A stretch of DNA of 64,000 bases from Tridacna crocea (GCA_943736015.1 OX031062.1:30105462-30169461), one strand, 5' to 3'; positions 10,185 through 21,800 are shown, counted from the first letter of the stretch. Notes: generated from the sequence alone by a model not told the origin. Numbers and translations: made by a program.

Positions 10185-10350
10185 TAATTTACTACACAAT
10201 CCCAACTTTTGATGACCTTGAAAGAGAAGGCTTTTGAAATTTTTTACCCTTTCAAAGACAGGAAATTTTCAAATTACGATAGCAACATCTCATAAATTTT
10301 GTTGTCTGCATGATGCCTTCAACTGTTTATTGTCTGTTACAAAGAGTTAA
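10185..10350 (-). mobile_element. TTAA-A, hairpin deleted
   Basis: Flanks TACTACACAATCCCAACTTT and TTTTGTTGTCTGCATGATGC remain. Confidence 0.7.
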
Positions 10351-10970
10351 TGAAATTGGTAGGTATTGTTAGATGATTATGCACAACAGGAATTGTTAAG
10401 ATACATCTACAGATAGTAAGGAAATCAATGTCTCATAGACCAGGCAGGTGGTATCAATCTGTGTCCTGATGACTGGCACTAGAGTTGCACCACAGCAGAG
10501 CAACAGTGTTATTTCTATTTGGGAATCAAATGTGTTTGTTTCTTCCTTTACAGCTGTTTGTTTTTGTTTATTCAAAGTGTGTAGTATTCCTAAAGAATGC
10601 TTTTATAGTTATTCTTACAAAATGATATTGAATTTAATTCGGTTTGAGAGAACAAGTCTGTTCAGTGGTACACAATTATCACATGCAGCAAGTATGTGCT
10701 TTCCTAACATGGAAAACTGCCTAATCACGTGACTTCATCTATAAATGAAAATTACAGGAAAAGTGATCACATGATTTATTTTGTCAGTAAACATTAAAAT
10801 TTAATGAATGACAGTTCACTATCCCTAGAAGGGCAGCTAAAGGCCATTTTAAGCATGGCCATGAAGTTTCTCTGCTTACAGTTTGTGGTACCTAGCTTTC
10901 ATGATGCTACACTATACTTCAAAATGTTCTTGTTTTCATTCTAGCAATCAAATCAATATAATTGTATTAT
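10351..10970. other. Unassigned
   Basis: No repeat recognised; a plus frame of 94 codons (10448-10732) has no coding-like features or start context. Confidence 0.3.
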
Positions 10971-11230
10971 AGTAGTTTCTTGACTAACATAGATGAAGTA
11001 CTGTAGGCAATTACAGTAGTTTCTTGACTAACATAGATGAAGTACTGTAGGCAATTACAGTAGTTTCTTGACTAACATAGATAAAGTACTGTAGGCAATT
11101 ACAGTAGTTTCTTGACAAACATAGATGAAGTACTGTAGGCAATTACAGTTGTTTCTTGACTAACATAGATGAAGTACTGTAGGCAATTACAGTTGTTTCT
11201 TGACTAACATAGATGAAGTACTGTAGGCAA
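10971..11230 (+). repeat. 44-bp minisatellite, 5.9 units
   Basis: Unit begins AGTAGTTTCTTGACTAACAT and ends TGTAGGCAATTAC. Units differ by one or two bases at most, so the array is young or homogenised. Adjacent units form CTGTA...TACAG inverted motifs. Confidence 0.95.
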
Positions 11231-11300
11231 AAAGAGCAGCTGCTGCTTGTTGCAAGCAAATGCTCCTCCAATCTATTGGCTAAACTTCACATAATTATGA

Positions 11301-11528
11301 TTAACCCATTACCACATAATCCCTACTTTTGACGCCACTAAGAAAGAAACCTTTAGAAAACATTGTAGGAAAAGGAGAAAATGCTGGATACCAGCACTTT
11401 CTCTCTTTCCCAAAATGTTTTTTACCCTTCACAAAACAAATTTCAAATTTTCAGCCACTTTTATTTTGTCGTCTGCAAATGCTTTCAATTTGGACAGCCT
11501 AAAATATTGTTGTTTGGTATTGAGTTAA
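11301..11528 (-). mobile_element. TTAA-A, full length
   Basis: TTAACCCATTACCACATAAT start; right TTAA is shared with the next copy. Hairpin tip GCTGGATACCAGC with arm mismatches. Confidence 0.9.
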
Positions 11529-11693
11529 ATCTATACCAGACAATAAAATTTTGGAAAAATCCATACTGAGACGATTGGCATACTTATAATACATATGGCT
11601 CAAATTATTAGATTTTTTGACAGAATATAAAACGGTTTTCAAAAGCCTTTTTTCTCTGGGTCATAAAACACAGGATTGTTTGGTAAAGGGTTA
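11525..11693 (+). mobile_element. TTAA-A, hairpin deleted, chained
   Basis: Starts at the TTAA that ends the previous copy; right end TGTTTGGTAAAGGGTTA. Confidence 0.75.
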
Positions 11694-11978
11694 CCATCTC
11701 AAATTTGTTTGGTAATAACTTAGCATGAAACCTCCCGAGACCAATTAGGAGCTGTAAAATTTAAGTACATCCTTTTATGAAAAGATTATCAACATCAATA
11801 ATATTTAATAAATGAGATCTTTGTGCAAAGGAAGTTTTATAAGCATCTTTGTGATGCATTATATCCAGTAAGCTATCATTATGATTATAGAACCATAAAA
11901 TCTATACTACTCAAACTTTGATAGGGATCACTTACATATTTCTGTATGCGTTTATATTTTAGTTACAACAGTTTTGCA

Positions 11979-12203
11979 TAAACTCTTTACCATACTGTAA
12001 AATTCTAGATTTGTCCAAGCTGAAAGCATTTGCTGACCAAACACTAAATGCAATGTGCACTATGCTGTCTGTAATGGGGTAGAAAAAGTTGATGAAAAGG
12101 GAGAAAATGCTGGATACCAGCATTTTCTCCTTTTCCAACAATTTTTTCCAAAGGCTTCTTTCTCAGTGTCTTTAACAGTCGGCATTGTGAGGTACAGGCT
12201 TAA
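11979..12203 (+). mobile_element. TTAA-A, full length
   Basis: Tip GCTGGATACCAGC; arms diverged near the base (GTTGATGAAAAGG against CCTTTTCCAACAATT). Confidence 0.85.
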
Positions 12204-12344
12204 AGATCAATTTCCACTGGCCATTTTATTGCTGTGTGGCAATGTAACTTATTGTAAAACCCCATACATGATACATGCCACAGATATATATTTAGAGTGA
12301 ATCTTTTAGGGTGATCCCTAGCAAATTTTGAGTTGTATATATTG

Positions 12345-12478
12345 CCTGGTAACCCAGTGAGTCATGAAGAAGACTGGTATTTTGGCATGCAGGAAATTTG
12401 ACCAATAGCATAAAGTTTCTTCTACCAAGGTCAGCCTTGTAAAATACGCAGGCTGATCCGAGTCAATACTTTTTGCAG
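12345..12478. repeat. Dispersed repeat G
   Basis: GGTATTTTGGCATGCAGGAA, TTTGACCAATAGCA and an AAGGTCAGCCTTG foldback recur in altered form at 53505-53640. Confidence 0.45.
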
Positions 12479-12642
12479 ATTAACCAAACAACAAATTTTC
12501 AGCCTAGACAAACTTTGCAGCATTTACTGATGAGAAAATGGTTGTCTATCTTAGAAATGGTTGAAAACATTTTTGGAAATGCTTGTTACCATCATTTTCT
12601 CCTTTTCCTAAAGCATTTTCAAATGCCATATTCTGTCAAGGT
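12479..12642 (+). mobile_element. TTAA-A, degraded
   Basis: AACCAAACAACAAATTTTC start, arms GTTACCATCATTTTCTCC; chained to the next copy. Confidence 0.65.
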
Positions 12643-12814
12643 CTTTACCAGATGATATAGTTTTAGCCACATCCAAATTGAAAGCATTTGCAAACAACAA
12701 TGTCAGTGGGCTCAATTGGTACAATTTTTCTTTGATTGGGTAGAAAACATTGCGGGAAAAGGAAAGAATGCTCACAGGGTTGTTAAAAGTAGGCATTGTG
12801 CAGTAAAGGGTTAA
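12643..12814 (+). mobile_element. TTAA-A, second hairpin arm deleted
   Basis: Interior to GAATGCTC, then the right end CAGTAAAGGGTTAA. Confidence 0.75.
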
Positions 12815-13384
12815 ATTCCCTTTTCACAGAGTATGTCTCAAACAGATGAGTAAACATTGAAACCAAAATATTGCTCATAATGAGAATTTCTTCCATAACC
12901 ACATCTTTTATTAGAAATAGTCAGCAAGCAAGATTTGAAAAGTTGTAAGCAGAAGGTCATTGACAAAATATCAGAGTGCACAATGATGAACAGACTGTGT
13001 CATCAAACACACAGGTCTTGACTAACAAAGCTAACAACTGGGAGTGAAGCTTCCATCTTAGCCAAAACAACTCACAATGAACAACAAAAGTGATGGAATA
13101 CTTATGTTGTGGTATCCCATCTCCTCATGTTGGAATTGTTTTCATTATCTTTCATCATAATTTTGTACTTAATGGCATATTTAGTCATAATAAAATAAAT
13201 ATAAATAAAGGAAGAGTAAATTCTACCAAAGATCATAAAGTTGCTTGATGATCAGTCTGAAAACTGCTGGTTCTTCTGTAGTGTTCAACAACTTGTTTAA
13301 CAGATTTTGCCATTTTGTAATGGTATAATATACAATGGGTTCAATAGTTGGGAAGAAAAAATTGTATTGATGTAATAGCCAGGT
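12815..13384. other. Unassigned
   Basis: No gene or repeat recognised. Confidence 0.3.
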
Positions 13385-13480
13385 TTTGTAAACATTGTAA
13401 GAAAAGAAGCAATAAGTATTGATTGTACAAGCAGTTGCTTTTTTCCCCAACAATGTTTTCCATAATTATTATCCAGAATA
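13385..13480. mobile_element. Possible TTAA-type hairpin relic
   Basis: GTAAACATTGTAAGAAAAG and CCCCAACAATGTTTTCC pair partly; flanks are unlike TTAA-A. Confidence 0.35.
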
Positions 13481-13559
13481 TTATCCTTTCCTATCAAATA
13501 TCTCTCCTTTTTGTGAATTGTTGTGGCAGGGGGTATTTCCTTGGCCCTTAAGCTGTTAA

Positions 13560-13738
13560 GCGAGACTCACTGACCTTTTGCAGACATTGTAGATTCAGAT
13601 AAGACTGCACAAAATGTGCAGTCTGATCTTTGATCTACACTGTCCAATAAGGAGATCTCTTTCCTCCGAATCTACCTTTGAAATGGATAGGTTTGGGTTT
13701 TTACTTTTGCCTCAAATGTTTCATTTCATTTACTCGCC
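13560..13738 (+). repeat. Dispersed repeat D, best copy
   Basis: TTTTGCAGACATTGTAGATT, foldback GACTGCACAAAATGTGCAGTC, then GATCTACACTGTCC and GAATCTACCTTTGAAATGG. This copy defines the family here. Confidence 0.7.
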
Positions 13739-13773
13739 AGGATTAGGGTTCAAAAAGCCTGGATGGTGATGTG

Positions 13774-13986
13774 TTAACCCTTTACCAAATGGCAAAACTT
13801 TAGACTGGTCTAAATTGAAAGCATTTGCAGACGGAAAAATAAATATTTGACATTTGCTATGGGAGGGAAAGATAACATTGTGAGAAAAGGAGGAAATTCT
13901 GGTTACCAGCATTTTCTCATTTTCCCACCATGTTTTCAAAAGGCCTTTTCCTCAGGGTTGTTAAAAGTCCAGATTGTAATGGGTTA
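13774..13986 (+). mobile_element. TTAA-A, full length
   Basis: TTAACCCTTTACCAAATGGC start; arms AACATTGTGAGAAAAGGAGG against CTCATTTTCCCACCATG. Confidence 0.88.
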
Positions 13987-14275
13987 TGGAAGTAGGCCTA
14001 GATTTTCTGAGTAAACAACTCCGTGTAATGTTCTCCTACATCAAAGACTGGGGTACCTGTGAGTTTGTTTGCATTGAAGCATGATAGCTGGTCGTTAATC
14101 TTTATGGAGATATATCTATGCATATCATCCAATAATCATAATATTTACTTTGATGCAGATAAAAATCTGCAAGATTTCAACTTGGGTTTTTGCCTCCCTA
14201 CAAAACTCAACCACTCCACTGTCTGCAGTTTTCTTAGACCACTAACCTTTTACAAAGCAATCATTGTTTAAAGTT

Positions 14276-14470
14276 TTAACCCATTACCACACAATCCCTA
14301 CTTTTGACGCCCCTGAGCAATGCTGGTAACCAGCATTTTTTCCTTTTCCCACAATGTTTTCAACCCTTCACAAAACAAATTTCAAATTTTCAGCAACTTT
14401 TATTTTGTCGTCTGCAAATGCTTTCAATTAATGGACAAACATAAAATATTGTCATTTGGTAATGGGTTAA
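14276..14470 (-). mobile_element. TTAA-A, base of first arm deleted
   Basis: TTAA both ends. Jumps from CCCTGAG to CAATGCTGGTAACCAGC. Confidence 0.88.
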
Positions 14471-14642
14471 TAACCTTCAGAGAAAAGGTTTCTGAAAACA
14501 CTCTGAGAAAAGAAGAAAATGCTGGTAAACAGCTTTTCTTCCTTTTCCTGCAATCTTTTCTATTCTTTCAAAGACAATTTCTTTCATTTGAATTCTGTAA
14601 TTCAGTTTGTTGATGGTTCTGTACTTTTTGCATTGGATTAAA
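14467..14642 (-). mobile_element. TTAA-A, degraded, chained
   Basis: Shares TTAA 14467-14470 with the previous copy; right end GCATTGGATTAA. Confidence 0.65.
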
Positions 14643-14677
14643 GAGGTATTTATGTATTTGGTGGTTTAACTAAACAA

Positions 14678-15993
14678 AAAAGAGGGCCATGATGGCTCTG
14701 TATCGTTCCACTGGCTAGTAAGTAAAAACACTACAAGCCAACCATTACAATATTTGGCCCATTGGTTTCAAACTTGAGGACATACAAATTTCTTTCTATG
14801 AAATCCTACATGAAAGTTGTGATCCCAGTGCAAAGCCAATTTTGACCTCAAAGCTATAATTACTTGAATCCTGGTAGAGGTCCACAAGATAGAGCCCTAT
14901 AACAAATAATACAGGTCAAGAATGTGTGGTTATAAACAAGAAGATTTTCAAAGTTTTCTCAATAAAAGGCCCTGTAAAGCATGAAACCCATGAGACAGGG
15001 CTAAATTTAGCAGCCTTAGTCTTTATTATGGTTAGTAAGAAGATGACTTTTTCACCACAAAAGTCCATGTAAAACTTGTGACCCCTGGTGTGAGGACAAA
15101 CTTGACCCCAATGCGATCATTTGGGCCCTTCTGGTAGAGGCCCACTAGACAAAGCTACATGAAAAATTTGGTAGCCCTAGGCCTTACCGCTAGGTACAAG
15201 TAGATTTTTAAAAAAATTCCCAATATGAGCCCATGTACAACTTGTGACCCCCAGGACAGGGCCACTTTGGTAGACAACCACTTGATAAAGCTAGATGCAA
15301 AATTGAGTAGCCCTTAGCCTTATGGCTTTGTACAAGAAGATTTTTAAAGTTTTCCCAATACAAGCTCATATAAAACTTGTGACCCCCAGAGCCTGGCCAA
15401 ATTTGACTCCCAGGCTATCATTTGGGCACTCTTGGTAGACAAAATCTTGGATGATCCCAGGGCTATAATTTGGGCACCTTTGGCAGACACCACTTGATAA
15501 AGCGAGGTGCCAAATTTGTTAGCCCTAGGCCCTATGGCTAGGTATCAGAGGGATTTTAAACTATTCCATATATAAGCCAATATAAAACTTGTGACCCCTG
15601 GGGCTAGGCCAATTTTGCCCCCAGGGCTATTATTTGAAGGAACTTGGTAAGGGTCCACTAGATAAAGCTACATGCCAAATTTGGTAGTCCTAGACCTTAT
15701 GGTTTCAGAGAAGAAGATTTTCAAAAATTTTCAATGTTTTTCAATTTTATTGCCATGGCAACCAGGGTTTCTAAAGGAATAAAATTTTTTCAAGGAATTC
15801 TGAAGAGGACCATGGCAGGATCATTTCTGTTAAGTTTCATCAAAAAAGGATGGGTAGTTTAATCAGAGGAGATGTTTGAAATAAAAGCATGCATGGATGG
15901 ACAGACACACACATCCACATAGACGGATGGACGCACGACAGACACTGGGCCATGACACAAGCCCACTGGCCTTTGACCAGTGGAGCTAAAAAA
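14678..15993 (+). mobile_element. Pearl-like element, type 2, longer copy
   Basis: Head GAGGGCCATGATGGCTC and TCGTTCCACTGG; several blocks of about 165 bp with internal losses; ACAGACACACACAT microsatellite; ends CCAGTGGAGCTAAAAAA. GCTCCACTGG-type text at the head is the inverse of CCAGTGGAGC at the tail. Same family as 7847-8889. Confidence 0.7.
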
Positions 15994-16000
15994 TGATTAT

Positions 16001-16211
16001 TTAACTCTACCAAACAAATTATGAAATTTTAGACGTGTCCAAAATGAAAGCATTTGCAGATGACAAATTAAATGTTGTTCATGTGAACAGATTTTTCTAA
16101 GAAACGTTAAAAAACATTGTGGGATAAGGAGAAAATGCTTGTACCTCTTCCTAAAATAGTTCAAAAGATTTCTTTGGTATAGCCATTAAAACTCAGAATT
16201 AAGTGTTATAG
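16001..16211 (+). mobile_element. TTAA-A, degraded
   Basis: Starts 8 bases after the pearl-like element. Second arm mostly lost. Confidence 0.75.
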
Positions 16212-16633
16212 GATCAATCGATTAAGTCAAAATTGAATGCGTATTCATATTATTAGCATGATTTTCTTTGGCACCAGACCACTTTGAAAATACTGTGATG
16301 AAAAGAGAAACTTTCCTTTGGGCAAAATGACTCATCTAGACCAACTTGTATTTCTCTCCTTATTCATCAGCAACGAGACTGTATACAGTAATCGGATTCC
16401 GATCAAAAAGTGTCAATTATTATAGGAAATTGGTGGTTATAAACAAGTCATCACCTCAAGAACTTGTACTTTTCTGAATGGATTGCTTCCTGTGTACTCC
16501 TTATAGTCGCATTCTACTTGACCAGTCCCCATGAAACATTACACTTGTGTCACATAAATATATGCTTTGATGAAATAATTTGTTCAATGACATATTGCCT
16601 GCAACACGCAAAAGGCAGCGTTGGGGTGTTTGC
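16212..16633. other. Unassigned
   Basis: No supported feature. Confidence 0.3.
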
Positions 16634-16860
16634 TTAACCCATTACCACACGACAATATTTTAGACTGGTCCAAATTGAAAGCATTTGCAGATGACAAAAT
16701 AAAAGTGACTGAAAATTTGAAATTTGTTTAATGAAGGGTAGAAAACATTGTGGGAAAAGGAGAAAATGCTGTTTACCAGCATTTTCTCCTTTTCCCACAA
16801 TGTTTTCTAAAGGCTTCTTTGTCAGGGGCGTCAAAAGTAGGATTGAGTGGTAATGGGTTA
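16634..16860 (+). mobile_element. TTAA-A, full length
   Basis: Hairpin from AGAAAACATTG to CAATGTTTTCT with 32-bp perfect arms around TTTAC. Left TTAACCCATTACC; right TGGTAATGGGTTA. Confidence 0.93.
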
Positions 16861-17575
16861 GAAAGTTGTCTCGTATCAGCGTGCACAGTCCTCACAGGCC
16901 AATCCAAGATGGTACTTTCGACTATGTCAGATTTTGTCCAACAGCAGATTTGCACAGAATAGAAAATAGAAAAACAGAAAGTATCATCTCGGATCAGCCT
17001 GCGGGGACTGTGTATACTGATCTGGAACAATGCTCTATGGAAATGTCCCAATGTTCCTTTTCACATGTTGCAGGCCATATAACAAAAGGGCCATGATGGC
17101 CCTGTATCACTCTACTAACCATATAAAAATACCACAGTTTATATCATGGCTTCCTATTTCCCCATTCTTCTGTACATTTTTCTTCCATCACAAGTATACT
17201 TGTTGCCATGAAAGAATGACTAACAAAAGGTCATGATGAGCGATATTTGCACTCCAGCCTAGAAAAGGTTTATTTTTCTTTGGCAAGTTCTAAAATTGAA
17301 GAAGCCTTCTCTATGTATGTATGAACAAGACTTAGTTTATTGTTATGATAAAATCTAGGCTTCCACAATACTTCTTTCATTACATTAGAAGTTGTAAAGT
17401 TTCACCCCAAAAGCCAAAGATGAACCAAATACAGATATCCTATCAATAACAGGAGGCTTCATACCTAATATCATGTGCAATATGAGAACCATACATCAAA
17501 ATTTTATTGGACAGAAAGTGCAATCTGATTATGAATCATGTCTGCAATGTTTTGACTAATATAGTCAAAGCATCA
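16861..17575. other. Unassigned with a foldback and a pearl-like head fragment
   Basis: TCGTATCAGCGTGCACAGTC (16870) and GATCAGCCTGCGGGGACTGT (16992) are two related segments of an undefined repeat. AAAGGGCCATGATGGCCCTG (17087-17106) is an isolated pearl-like head. Confidence 0.4.
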
Positions 17576-17718
17576 TTAACTCATTACCAAACAAAACAAT
17601 TTTAGGTTTGTCCAAATCGAAAGAATTTGCAGATGACAAAATAAAACTGACTGAAAATCTTAAATTTGTTTTGTGAAGGGCAGAAAATATTGTGGGAAAA
17701 GGAGAACATGCTGGTTAC
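17576..17718 (+). mobile_element. TTAA-A, left part only
   Basis: Runs from TTAACTCATTACC to GCTGGTTACC and stops exactly at the hairpin tip, where pearl-like sequence starts. Confidence 0.85.
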
Positions 17719-17835
17719 CTGGAGGGACGGATGGATGGACTACAGACGGACGGACGGACGAACGATGGATGCCGACGGATGGTAAGTGATCACAATAGCT
17801 CATTCTGAGAACTTCGTGCTCAGGTGAGCTCGAAA
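17719..17835 (+). mobile_element. Pearl-like element, 3' end only
   Basis: GGACGGATGG and (GACG)n microsatellite, then the tail GTGCTCAGGTGAGCTC found at the ends of 36864-37956 and 61417-63033. Confidence 0.7.
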
Positions 17836-17897
17836 GCGGACAGCTAATAGGTGCCAAAAAAGCCACCAAAATTGTTGTTGGTGTCAACAGCTATCCT

Positions 17898-18125
17898 TTA
17901 ACTCACTACCACAAAATCACGAGTAATACTGACCCTGAGTTAATAAGTTTCACGAAAATATTGTAGAAAAAGGAGAAAACACTGCTAACCAGCTTTTTAT
18001 ACTTTTCTAATGATGTTCGCTACCCTAACACGTAGAAATTTTGTGTACTGAGTAACAATTTTTTGTTGTTTGCAAATGCTTTCACTTTGGACAAGGCTAA
18101 AATCTTCCCATTTGGTAAAGGCTAA
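17898..18125 (-). mobile_element. TTAA-A, full length, diverged
   Basis: TTAACTCACTACCACAAAAT start; arms are weak. Confidence 0.75.
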
Positions 18126-18512
18126 ACATGGTCCTCAAAACATCAACTTGAGTGGAAAATCTGTGTGTTTTCCAGATGAAGAGCATTTAGTACATTCTTA
18201 TGAATGTGTTTGTTATTTTGAAAGTGACCACAAATCATTTCACTACCACAATAATCGGTCATCCAGCATACTAAGAAAAAAAGTAATGCAAGAAAAATAC
18301 TACAAAGTATTTCAAAAACTATTGAATTTCAGTGGCCTGTAGAAGGAATTCAGTGAAGATGGCTTGTGACCACACATAGTTTCTAACCTTTGTATTGTGC
18401 AGTCTGTTTAATAAGGTGTAAAAAATTCCATCCTTTCAATATTTGCAGTTCACTGAGGTCACCAATGTTGGCCATATTATCTGCAATTCTCTGCCTGAAC
18501 TGATGGTATGAA
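18126..18512. other. Unassigned
   Basis: A plus-strand frame (to 18342) includes NLSGKSVCFPDEEHLVHSY but starts inside a transposon and has no splice support. Confidence 0.3.
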
Positions 18513-18734
18513 TTAGCCCTTTACCACACAATCCCTGGTTTTAACAATCATTAGAAAGGGGGCTTTAGAAAACATGGTTGGAAAAGGAGAAAATGCTGGT
18601 AACCAGCATTTTCTCCTGTTTCCACTATGTTTTCAACCCTTCCAACACAAATTCAAATTTTGACGCCACATTTTATCATCTGCAAATGCTTTGAATTCCG
18701 ATGACTTGAAACTGTTGTCAAATGGTAAAGAGTC
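18513..18734 (-). mobile_element. TTAA-A, full length
   Basis: Tip GCTGGTAACCAGC; TTAA ends mutated (TTAG, GAGTCC). Confidence 0.85.
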
Positions 18735-19006
18735 CAATGTTGTAGTCCCTAATTATCCTCTGAGTCAGTGACTGTGAACACCGACACACGCCAACACTAG
18801 CATTTAATTTTTTTATGGTGAATGTGAACAAAAGCTAAAACATTTATTTGTACCAATACATCATCTCTACAATGATAAGTATCAATTGAACTTTCTCCCA
18901 ACCGAAATTTGATAATTGATACAAAATATGAATGCACTGCTTTCAATGTCCCCCAAAATATGCAAAGCTTCCAAACAATGTCAAGTTGCTCTACCATATC
19001 CATTCC

Positions 19007-19235
19007 TTAACCCGTTACCAAACGACAATATTTTAGACTAGTCCAAATTGAAAACATTTGCAGACGACAAAATAAAGGTGACTGAAAATTTGACATTTAT
19101 TTTGTGAAGGGCAGAAAACATTGTGGGAAAAGGAGAAAATGCTGGTTACCAGCATTTTCTCCTTTTCCCACAATGTTTTCAAAAGCCTTCTTTCTCAGGG
19201 GTGTCAAAAGCAGGGATTATGTGGTAATGGGTTAA
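19007..19235 (+). mobile_element. TTAA-A, full length reference copy, 229 bp
   Basis: Intact TTAA at both ends. 33-bp perfect hairpin arms around a single central T, from GAAAACATTGTGGG to CCCACAATGTTTTC. Confidence 0.95.
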
Positions 19236-20079
19236 TTTAAATAATTCGCATCTTTTGGTTGCATGAACTGATAACGAATCTGGCAAATCTTTGCTTACCA
19301 AGAGTCATGCCTTTTTCTAAGGCTGTTGCAGAAGAAAGTCATAGCTCCCTTTTAAGACAACCTTTTTGGCAAGATCTTTGACAAAATTACAAATTTGCTG
19401 CTATCTCTCAAGTGTACCATTTACTTGAGATGCCAATAGATAGGGTATGTGCATACTATAAATACTCCAATCTGCCCCTCTTGGTACTTTTTTCCATACT
19501 ACTTTTTATCCCCACACAAATGCTCCATTTCTACAGAGGTCAAATGCTAATCTTGAAAGTAATTTTGGCATTTAAATAAATTAATTATTTTTGCCAAGTT
19601 TGGCACTTCTCAATTCCCCAACATTCCAATCTTAGTGGTATGTAATTGCCGCTTTTGAAATTCCGACCCAAGATTAATAATCAGTATTACACTCTTTTCG
19701 TGTCTGGCTTTCTGTCAAATTTTTCAAAACTGCGACATATCACACCATGCTAGAAATGTTCGTAAAATTTACAAATAAAGCACATGGGATACAAAGGAAA
19801 GATACTCAACAGAAAATAATTGGACTTCATGTTGGCTATGGCAAGCCATTTGGGAAAAAACACAATCACCAACTTTTCTCCAGACTACCACAGAGATATG
19901 TGAATGGTGATGTGCCACTTTCTACATATTTCTGTCGTATCCCTGTGACAGCTCAAATATTCATGTATGTCCTAGGTTTCATAAGTTTATACTTGGATAG
20001 GGCTCTAAGTGTCTTGCCCAAGAAAACTGAGAAATATGAAGGAAAAGTAGTTGAGAAAACACAAATTTCACTCTTCCCA
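19236..20079. other. Unassigned, one long open frame
   Basis: 19747-20100 is open for 117 codons on the plus strand (MLEMFVKFTNKAHGIQRKD...). No domain, splice site or neighbouring exon supports it. Confidence 0.3.
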
Positions 20080-20261
20080 GTTCAAAGCAACTACAGATGA
20101 CAACTGTAAAGTTTGTAAGAATAAGCTGAAGATTTCTGATAGGATAGAAAACATGGTGGTAGAGGGAAATTGCTTGTCACATGCAACTTTTTCCTTTTCC
20201 TACAAAGTTTTAAAGCTTTCTTCATCAGGGTTCTTCAAACACTTGACTGTTTGGTCAATTT
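20080..20261 (+). mobile_element. TTAA-type copy, degraded
   Basis: GATAGAAAACATGGTGGTAG and TTTTCCTTTTCCTACAAAG are arms; tip TTGCTTGTCACATGCAA is nearer TTAA-B. Confidence 0.5.
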
Positions 20262-20490
20262 TTAACCCTTTGCCCCATAAGGCATTTCTATGGTATCTCT
20301 AATTGACCCTAAATAACAGCAAGGATGAAGCTGTTTCTTATGTGTATATGACACCTTTTGATAGTGTAGAAAACATTGTGGCAAAAGATGAAATTGCTCG
20401 CCAGGAGCAATTTCACCATTTGCCACAATGTTTTCCAAAGGCTTTAACAAGCAATGTGTAGAAATAAGTATCTATGGAGTAAATGTTTAA
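20262..20490 (+). mobile_element. TTAA-B, full length
   Basis: 229 bp with TTAA at both ends; tip GCTCGCCAGGAGC; right end TGGAGTAAATGTTTAA. Confidence 0.92.
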
Positions 20491-20838
20491 AACAGTTGGT
20501 TGTTCAACTCTTGCAAGGAACTACATATCAGACTCTTCCATAGAATTACATTATGTTGCATATATCTGTTTTACATAGAATAATTGACAGTGAATTGAAA
20601 CGTCAGAATGAATGGTTTTCCATGAAACAAAAGTTCTGCTGTGACCTGTATTGACCTGAAGTTGAATTCAACTAAAAATTTCAGAAATAAATACACAATA
20701 AATGTAACATTTTTTCAGTTGCAGAGGTTCTTTCAAATGCTCCAGATTATCTCCTTATTTTTTTATTCTCTAGTAAGTCCAAGTCTGATCAGAATTGGGT
20801 GAAACTTGTTAAACCTTTTCTAAGTGTCAAATTTATGA

Positions 20839-21257
20839 CTATTCCCTTAAAGGTGGCCCTTCAGATCTTGGGACTAAATTTTACAAAATTACAGAAAACT
20901 CATCCTTATACTCCCAAAGCCTTATAATTTTCATTCATTAAACCTCAATAGTCGAAAACTATCCGACAACAAGAGAAATTAGAGATTTACAACAGCCCAG
21001 GTCTACACTGAAGGGAAACATGGTCTATTTTTACATCAGCAACTCATTCATTTACATACCGAAAATATTCAGACAAAGCTTCAAATATAGCGTCCAAAGT
21101 TCAAGACATTATGGAAAATAATTACATTTTTGTTATGTTATGGAATATAAGAGTGATTAGTCAAGTGCCAATCATTAACATTCCCACAATGCTCTGATTT
21201 TTGGCAGGAAATCTAAAATAGCTTAAGAGGCTATGTAGCCTTTTAAGGGAATACCAC
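20839..21257. mobile_element. Possible DNA transposon with ATTCCCTTAAA ends
   Basis: ATTCCCTTAAAGGTGG at the left is inverted at the right as CCTTTTAAGGGAATACCACC. The interior has no frame. No target duplication was confirmed. Confidence 0.4.
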
Positions 21258-21385
21258 CAAAAAAAATTTTTTTTGTAATTTTATGATCCTTAATTATTGA
21301 TGATTTGCATTGTTTTTTCATATAAATTTCAGTGATATATATATTTTTCAATTTGATGTGATGTGAAAAATCTAAATATCCACCT

Positions 21386-21607
21386 TTAACTCTTTACCAC
21401 ACGACAAAAATTTAGACTGGTTCAAATTGAAAGCATTTGCAGACGACAAAATAAAGGTGACTGAAAAATTGAAATTTGTTCTGGGAAGGATAGAAAACAC
21501 TGTAGGAAAAGGAGAAATTACCAGCATTTTCTCCTTTTCCTACAGTGTTTTCAAAAGGCTTCTTTCTCAGGGACATCAAAAGTAGGGATTGTGTGGTAAT
21601 GGGTTAA
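21386..21607 (+). mobile_element. TTAA-A, variant hairpin
   Basis: Arms CACTGTAGGAAAAGGAG and CTCCTTTTCCTACAGTG both carry the variant bases, so pairing is kept. Tip deleted on one side. Confidence 0.92.
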
Positions 21608-21800
21608 AATTGTATGTCATCTGCAGACAACAACTTTGGATTTAATACTAATAAGCTGAAGTTCTCAGCTGTTATGGTAGAAAACACTGTCAGAAAATGG
21701 AGAAAATGCTGGTTGCCAGCATTTTCTCAATTTCTAACAAAGTTTTCAAAAGCTCTCTTCATCAGGATCATGAGAACTGGACTATGCGGAAAAGGATTAA
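21604..21800 (+). mobile_element. TTAA-A, diverged left side, chained
   Basis: Shares TTAA 21604-21607 with the previous copy. Tip GCTGGTTGCCAGC; right end AAAAGGATTAA. Confidence 0.75.

Noticed and set aside
16634-16834. Recurring reading frames with the peptide GKGENAGNQHFLLFPQCF
   Set aside because: They are translations of the TTAA-A hairpin and occur wherever a copy is in frame; not genes.
18070-18342. 90-codon plus-strand open frame
   Set aside because: Begins inside a TTAA-A copy and has no supporting features.
19747-20100. 117-codon plus-strand open frame
   Set aside because: No domain, no splice sites, no nearby exon; composition does not clearly favour coding.
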